DNA from: Schistosoma haematobium
Lineage: Eukaryota > Platyhelminthes > Trematoda > Strigeidida > Schistosomatidae
DNA length: 64,000 bases
Assembly (NCBI RefSeq): GCF_000699445.3
Contig: NC_067198.1
Coordinates: 19,610,536-19,674,535, forward strand
Reading direction: 5' to 3'
Of this stretch, positions 51,701-60,900 are shown one piece after another. Position numbers and translations under genes: made by a program. Every line of letters begins with the position of its first letter. The first letter of the stretch is position 1. The notes below the pieces were generated by a model. It made no database searches, had not been told where the DNA came from, and was given only the letters and a program-made list of their open reading frames with translations.

Positions 51701-54700
51701 AAATAAACATGAACTCTTACTTACTACTTATTTTGAAGTTGTTGTTGGTTTCTTTGAGATCAAATGATTGACATTCATCATTTTATGTCATTGATTACTG
51801 ATTCAATGTAGAATAACATTTTAACTAGTCATTTCCAGTATATTTGAACTGATTCTATGCCTAACATTATACATTATTATTTGTGCATTTTAATGCATAA
51901 AAAATTTACACTTAAAGTTCAAGTTATTTGCATAATTATGTTTTGAATTACATATGTTTAATAGTACATCCTTTGGCTTGATATTTATTCATCATCACGA
52001 GAAATAAATGTGATATATGTATATATAAAGTCACTTATACTTCCGGAGGTCAATCAAACAAAATCAAATAACACAGTTAATGTATTCAGTCTTTATTTCT
52101 CTATTCTATTTATTCCCTTTCTATGCATAATTTTGTAAACTACTTTGTTTTTTTTCTTTACAAACTTACTAACTACTATGGTAAATGTATTAATAAAATA
52201 ACCAATTTACAGTATTTATCTATGTTAATAATATGTTGAATTCGGTTATTTATTCTCTGAAGAAGTGACTTACACTAAGTCACGAAACATCAGAATATAT
52301 AATTTTTCTACTCATTGGGATATTACAGATATATTATTTTTGTTTATAAGATGTTTAAATGTTTTCATGTACACAGACATTTTAGATTGTTCAAGAAATA
52401 AACCATCAAATTAATTAAGAATTAAGATTATTTTGAATACGTTATTAATTGATTTCAACATTCTCTAGAAATCTTGGATTATTAAATAGATCATGATTGT
52501 GTTAGTGAGAGTAAGAAAAAAAATCAAAATATATTTACTAACAAGAAATATAATACAAATTTTAAATTATTATTTAATCTAATATAAGTTCAATATAACT
52601 CATTTAATAATTGAATTCGTGAGTCAATTATAGCTAGACCACCATGGAAAACCTGGAAGCACTGGACGGCTGTTTTATCCTAGTATGGAAATCCTCGGCA
52701 GTGCGTATCCACAATCCCGCCCCACGAGATTCGAGCCCATGCGCGAACGCTTAACCTTAAGACAAGTGAGCTGGCATCCAAAGGTGTTAACGTTTAACTT
52801 CAACCAATCATTCATATCTTATGAAAACCATACTTGATCAAAGAATTCCTTTCTTTCTATACTCATAAGACCAAACGTTGGAACAATTTACAAATAATAT
52901 TTTGGGACTACTCATAATTTAATAAAACTAGTAATGGGTAATTTTTTTAATTCATATATATCGTGGATATGGACTGCTAAAGAGTCCCACGATAGGACGT
53001 AACGGGCGTCCAGTGCTTCCAGGTTTTCCATGATGGTCTAGCTTCAATTTACTCATGATCTCAACTATTGAAATTTATATATATTGGTTGTTTGAGTTTC
53101 CCCATTAATTTTTAGGACTGCGATTGATCAGTCTCTTTTTGGCATATGTGCACCTAGTGCGAATCGCCTCAATATTGCTAGTAAGTCACGAGCATTTTTA
53201 GGCGGATATCGATGGTGGCCAGCAGTGGAATCTAGGACGCGTATTTTGTCTTGATTGGGACTTATCAGCTGGATGTACTTGCATCTCAGAGTTTATATTC
53301 ACCAGTAATGGGTAAATTATTTTCTGGCTTACAAAATTGAAATCACAGTTTTTTTCTTCCGAGTATGTAAACTGTGAGTATAGATATAGTATCTGGCCAG
53401 AAATTTAAAGTGTAAGATTGCAGGAACTATGCCCTAATTTTCTTTAGGGAGTACTATACTACAAGCTATCAATGACTATGAGTGTTTACGAAATGTAACC
53501 CGACTAGAAACCTTCAGTAGAACTACTGAGGTTACTAGCTTGATATCTGAATTAACAAGGATTTTTCAAAAGTTTATCTTTATAGTTTATAGTTGTTAAA
53601 TTTTATGTCTGGCATATTTCCATTTAGAATTCAGCTATGAATCACTACCGTGTATAGACATGAACACATTTAAACTAACCTTTTCTTATAGCATGTTTTA
53701 TGCAGTTAAATAATATAATTAAAATTTTGTTATGTTAACGGATGTTATTCGCCCTTCACTTCACTCTTGTTCATTGTCTTTGGTTTTATTCTTCTAGAAT
53801 TCAAAGTTATCCATCACATTCTTTATCAAGGGTACGTGCACATGCAGTATTTCAGCATACATTCAATTTATGGTCAAGAGTGGTTAATTTAGATTTTGTG
53901 GAAGAAAAAGATTATTATAAACCAGCTGATATTGTGATACGATTTGGAGCTGGCAAACATGGAGATTCTATACCATTTGATGGAGCAGGTTAGTAATTCC
54001 ATTAATATATGTGTATTTTAATTATATATATTGACTGGAACTTGGTAAAATATACTTAAATGAGTAAAACTCGACAATCTTGTGATGTTGTTCAACACTG
54101 AATGTTAAATTCTCGATAACTTTATAATTTATGATACTTGCGATATCCGCTGTCTATAGTTTAAGATTTTATGTGACAAGGCTCAGAACCGTTCACAATA
54201 CCACATATGTTTCACTGCTTACCTTCCTTTTGATCTTGTATTCCTGTACTTCTTCACGCATACTTTTCCATCCTGTCATTTTGAACAGTATTCTCATGAT
54301 CATTCCTATTAAATGATTTGGATCACTTTTGTCATTCACTTTTTTATACTCATTTCTTCGTATTAATGTAGTATAGAAACTGGGGCCGATTTTAACTCTA
54401 TAATAATGATGATTGACTTACTGAAGGTATAAAAAATGACATATTAAAAAAAAGGATTTTCAACTTCACCATAATATAATTAGATTGTGAACAGTTCCAT
54501 TTGTCCAAATAATAGTTACGTAACTTTTTTAAAAAGTTTATTACACTGTGTATTTTTGGCTATTCAATGATAATCAGTCAGTCAGCTACAATATAGGACT
54601 GATACTGATATTCATAATGATATTGTAGAAATAACAACATTGATCGATTAAAAATGGAATCTCACATTGAATATATTTCTAATGTATAAATATGAATAGT

Positions 54701-57700
54701 ATTTCCATCTGATACTTCTTAATCACTATTACCGTTACTAATCATTTTAAATATTTACTATGTTATGTTATGCATCATTTTCAATCGAATTTTTGTCCAT
54801 TAAGTAGGTAAGCTCCATATGGTAGAGTGTAACTTTAATTAAAGATTTCATTCACAAACTCTAATGTTTACTACCTTTGTGTTCTTCATCAGAAATATCC
54901 AGCTAGTTTCAGTCAGTCGTTATAGCTGATTGAAATTTCTGGTTAAGAACACAAAGGTAGTAAACATTAGGGTTTGTAAATGAAATCTTTGATTAAAGTT
55001 ACACTCTACCATATGGGGCTTACCTACTACCTATCTAATTTACACTGAATATGTTTTTAGTAAACAGCTAAGGATATCTTCAAACTCTAAGGACGGAAAA
55101 TTTGCTGAAACTTCCACTGGGCTATGCAGCACTCACTAAGTTAGCGAAATATTTACTCATAGTTGGATACAGTACACTAAAGGGATATTAAAAACGTTAA
55201 AAACTACCTTTGCCAATTATATTGAACAAGATTTTTGTATAATTTTTGTTTTCATTACGCAATAATCAAATGTTTGCCACATTTTTTCTAATCTCTTTTT
55301 CATTACATAGGTGGAGTACTAGCACATGCTTACTATCCAACACCGGATAATGTATATTCATTTTCTGGTGATGCACATTTTGACGATGATGAAATCTGGA
55401 ATGATGGACCACATAAAAGTAATATTTATTTCTATATTTTTTTACAAGTTAAATTTTTAAATATAGCTATAGTTATGTCAATTTAGGGTTATTGAACAGT
55501 CAGTATTTGTTTATGAAGGTTGTTGAACTTCAGTGAAATCACGAATCGATCAAGATCTCTATAACCAATGGAAACCTGGAAGCATTGAATGGGTACTTCG
55601 TTCTAGTGCAGAACTACTCAACATTACACACTCACTACCCAATCGCCAAGACTCAAACTTAGGACCTTCGGTTGCTTGTGCAAATGCTTGACGCCCAGAT
55701 CACTGAGCAGAAGTCTTATGGTGTATAAGTATAAATTCAATTAGTCCACAGTATTCGTTAGTTAATGAGAAGATAGCTTTTATTTTGCACTGAAATTTTA
55801 TGGAAACTATCGATAGAGGGATTTCAGCTAGTAAATAATATGAATAAAAATGAGAAAAATAACTTCTAGTTGCTTTCAAGCAAAATTACTGAGTTACAAT
55901 TATATCCTGAGCGTTTTTCACACTTACTCACCAGATAACAAACGCGGCACCCGCATAAAATCTCAAGATCACTTAAAATATAAAAGAAATAAGTATCTCT
56001 AGTCTATCAGAACTGAGAATTATTTGATTAACCATTGAGTACCAACCAATGTCATGTTTAGCAAATCTTCTAATTATCTTTGTAACATTTTTTTGAATTC
56101 GTAGTAATATTATCTAACACATGAGGATATGACTGTTACTGATTTTATTAGTAATGTTAAATACTTATATATTAGCGTTGAAAAAGAGTATTGTAAAGGA
56201 ATCTGACTTTACCTTACTAGCCATTGTAAAATTATTAAATGGGGATTTTCCAATGAAGTTTTTAATCATATATCCGATGTACAAGTAATATGTTACATTA
56301 AGTATTTTCAACCGTTTTCCCTTTCATTCAGTGAATGAGTGTTTGATATTGGAACTAAAAAGAAGAATTATAAATGTATGACGTTGGTCACTAAATTAAT
56401 GATCAGTCAGTTGTAAAAATCTCGGTCTTACAAGAGATCAGTCTCACTCTGAATATCTAAGTGATAACTTCTCAGACCGTGAGGGTAGGTGATGTGGGAT
56501 CAAATCCTACAGTGAGCACCTGTTCCCTCAAGTTTTTTGTATGTCTTGTTTACGAGTGTTAAATAATATGAAACCTAGGTATAATGTATCCTGTCGACTA
56601 CCTCCAACTTTCTAACACATTTCAAGATTTTATAAATTTCATTTTGTGTTTTCATATTGTTTCTTTACAGCACATAGAAATTTGATTTCCGTCGCAGCTC
56701 ATGAATTAGGGCACAGTTTAGGATTAGGTCATTCATCTGTACCAACTGCCATTATGTATCCTTACTACACAAGAACATGGGAAAAAGTTAAGTTGGATCC
56801 AGATGATATCGCTGGAATACAACAAATTTATGGTGAGCATACCATTCAAACAAATGATATCTTTTATTCGATTGAAATTAAAACATTTAGTTAGTAAACT
56901 AAAAACTACTGTATGATATAAAAAAAATTACTGGTAAGGTAGTTTTAATAATGTACTTAAATTTACATGTACGGTATAAATATATGTGGATAAATATATA
57001 ACTCATTTTTAAGTACAAGCATATGTGCTTAATTTTCAACTATACGTTTTATATGAGGGCCAGTGTTACCAACCGGCTACCGAAATCAAAGAGGTTGAAA
57101 GGAGATTTGGACTTGTAACCTAATGACTAGGACTCAAGTGCTTCAAATGTCAAATTATTTCCTTGTTCATTGAGTTGATGGGTCATTAGCGAATGGATTT
57201 TAGTCTTAATTTATACAAATCAGTCACTCAGTACATATTTTTGTACTAGACTTCCAATCAGATTCACTGTATAAAGACTTGCGTTGTGAACAGTTTATAT
57301 TTTGACAGTTTAGTTTGCTAATACACATGATATAAAACTTTCCTTCTAATTTTTCACTCGTACTGTTCTATAGATGAACTAATCTTATTTAACAGTTCAT
57401 TTAGATTTTTAACTAATCAACATGAATCATTCAGTCAGTTTGTGTTACATGATGCGATTTATTCATCATCATATAATCGTTATAAGAAAACATGGTAGAA
57501 ATTACTGAAGAGAGGTGACCATCATCCTTCCTTGAAAATGGCCTATGCTTATGGGTATGTCAAGAAGCTCAGAGGTGAAAGCCTTCGTACCAGTCATTTA
57601 CATGTAATGCATAGGTGACAGTCAGCTGTAGCAAATATGTTCAAAGGTACCAGTGACTATCCACGCTCCCATGTGGGTGAATATACCTATATGTATGCTC

Positions 57701-57925
57701 TGGAATTTATGGGTGAAAACTTGTGCGTTGCCGGTGTGCATGTAGGTCATACTTACCTGTTTTGCGGCGCCTGTGTGTCAAGACCTGAGGTTAACAATTT
57801 TCCCATAAAACAGCACCCATACGATGAGTTTATGAGACTTGCGAAACGGAAAACATTTTTAGAAAGCCAACCGGTTTCACTGGATAAAGATTGACCAACC
57901 TTAACACATATGGAACACTGCATCG

Positions 57926-57956
<31 letters not shown>

Positions 57957-60900
57957 ATTAAGTTATTTGACGCAACATTTGTCAGAATAGCTCAGGTACG
58001 TTTACTTTTATCTTCAAAATCTTAAATAATTTATGGCCCAGCAACATTTCCCTTGTTGACCCATTCTCTTCTTGTTTATTTCAAGTACTTCCAAATTTTT
58101 GTTGAACTTATATACCTTGATGAAGAACTTGGCAACTTTAGGTAATGCACTATTCTGTCTGTCTATCCTTTTATTTTATGAATGTTATGAAATTCCACTA
58201 TCTTGTCACAATATCTTTTTGTATGTAAACATCAATGTATTTACTTATTTGTATATGAATTTTTATAAATTACTATGTAGTAACTTTTCACATTTAAATT
58301 GTTTTATCACTGTTTACTACTATTTAAATTATATTTCCTAAAATAGTTTAGTCTAATGTGTACATGTAAAAATATTTATTCCATCAACAATTTTATTTGA
58401 ACTTATTCATGTCTAGACACAATATGTCTAATCTAAATTATATCCACGTATACAATCTGAAATGTATTTAATTATTTATAATTTTTCACCCCGTTTCTGT
58501 TTTATTTAAGGTGCTGCTAAACCGGGTAAATTTATACCACCTGAACCAAGTTTGCCTGATATACCCCCACCACGTAAGTTCATTTTCTTTCAGATAAAAA
58601 TCTGAACTACTCATATATAATTAAGTAGTCATTAATGTTCGCAAATTCGGTATCTTATAAATTCGAAACCATATATAATCGTAAGTTTCCAGTATGGTTT
58701 CAAATAGTCATTTGTAAGTGTACATTAAATTGATGCTATCATTATAAAAATTGGCAATCGGAATTTTCAATAACATGTTCAGTAGTCAAACTTTAATATT
58801 CTTTGCTTTTTTAACTATACATTAATATCATAATCTGATTCAAGTGAAAATATCATTATGAGGACGGCTCTAAGAAGCTCAGAAAGAGCCGAAGATATTC
58901 CATCCAATCATCTTTAGGAGTAATATTCTAGAGTCTGTACGTGTATCCTACCTATTGGACACATGCTTAAAACCCCTGTAGTTGGATTGGATGACTATAA
59001 TAATGATTTCGTTTTTACTAAAACATTATAAATACTAGATAGTTTTGTACCATGTTTGACACTGTTTGGAATAGCATTCCTTTCACCTATCTTCTATCTT
59101 CTCATTTACGACTTGGAGAATTCCAGCTTTCGAATGCTTAGGTTGTACACGGTATAATAAGAATCTAACCTCTAGATATGACAATCATTCTATAAAAGAT
59201 CATTTTCCTAACAAAGTACAAGAACTAATTCTGTCTCATGCAATCTTTAATGCATTGAAATATCCATCAAACTAGTGCACAAATTAAAACAATTATTAGG
59301 TTGCTTGATATTCGATAATTTTTTAAAATTATAATTGGGGAAGTGTTCAAATTACAGGTAACATTTAATTTTAAAGTAGTAACATTAAAATTCATGAAAT
59401 AAACACACTTTCATTTTCATAGCTGACATTGTGTTGTTGATTTGATTATTCTAGATCTTTATGACAGAAATGATTCATATTTATGTTATGTTTTATTGAA
59501 GAAGTGTGATTTAACATAATTATTTGATTGAATTGTATCATTGCATTTATCATTTGATGATAAATATGAAAGAAGTAGAAATGAAAATCATTCATACAGT
59601 GTCATAAACACATTAAGGATAAGATTTTAATTCGATGTTCATGGTATATTTATTCAGCTATCTTAATGTAGATATAATAGTTTTACCTATTTATAAAGTT
59701 GTCATTTGAAATTTTGTTTATTATAAGATATGGAGGGAAAATTCTACTGGGATTATCGGTCACATTTTCCATGTTGAAGTAATAAGGTTTATCCTAATAT
59801 TTTCACAAGAGACAATTGTTCCTAATTGTAGATATGGGAAGTGGATTCTTTAACAAGAATTACACTTCAGTATCTAGTACTTATTCACTGAATCAAAGGG
59901 AAAACGACTGAAAATACTTGATGTAACATATTACTTGAACATTGGGTTTGTGACTAATAACTTCATCGAAAAATCCCTATTTAAAAATTTTACAAAAGCT
60001 AGTAGGGTAGAAACTCTACCTGTAGCTATTCTAGAGTTACTGCCGGCCCCAAGCCCGGATAAAAGGGAGTTGGGAATGGAGGTCGGTAACCTCATTCCGT
60101 AGAAAAAAACAGACCAGAATAAACAAATTAAATTATTTAAACTCTGACCAAAAAGTTGAAGGAAGAATTATAACGCCTCATCGTGAAAGCCGAGATTCTT
60201 CGGAAATCATGAGGCCGATTCCCCTTCTAATAATCAGTGCAGCAAATAATATAGGTACATGGAATGTCCAAACAATGTGGGAGACCGGGAGGACCAACTA
60301 AATAGCTGCGGGAATGAGGGGATACAGTTTGGCGGTTCTTGGGATCAGTGAAATCAAATAAACACAAGCTGGACAGAAAAGGGTAAATTCAGTAGAGATG
60401 CTACTGTACTGCGGTCACGAAGAAGCAAATGCTCCACACACTTAGGGGTCGCTCTGATGCTGTCCAAAGAAGCACTAACTGCCCTTATAGGATGGCAATC
60501 TCATGGATCCTGAATCATCGAAGCATCCTCCTAAACAAAGGAGAAGGGAATTACAATGAACGATATCCAACGTTATACACCCACCAATGATGGCAACGAC
60601 AACAATAAAGATCAGTTCTATGAGAGGCTGAAATCGATCATAGCGAAGTGTCAAGGAAAGGACCTGTAAGAAAGCAACAGGACCTGACAGTATACCAGCA
60701 GGAGCGCTAAAGTCAGACACAGAAGCAACTGCAAAGATGCTCAATATTCTATCCGGGAAGATTTGAGAGGAATGAGACTGTCACTGACAGACTGGAAAGA
60801 AGGATACTTCATCAAGATACCAAGGGAAGGAGATCTGAGCAAATGTGAGAACTAAAGAGGCATCACACTACTACCGGTACAAGGAAAAGTTTTCAACAGT

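Larger units (their letters stand above)
48153..53797. other. MMP intron 2, repeat-rich
   Basis: Hosts B, C and A repeats and a hammerhead-like motif, annotated separately. The 50,960-51,500 part is of higher complexity with fragments reminiscent of coding sequence but no motif I recognise. Confidence 0.6.
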
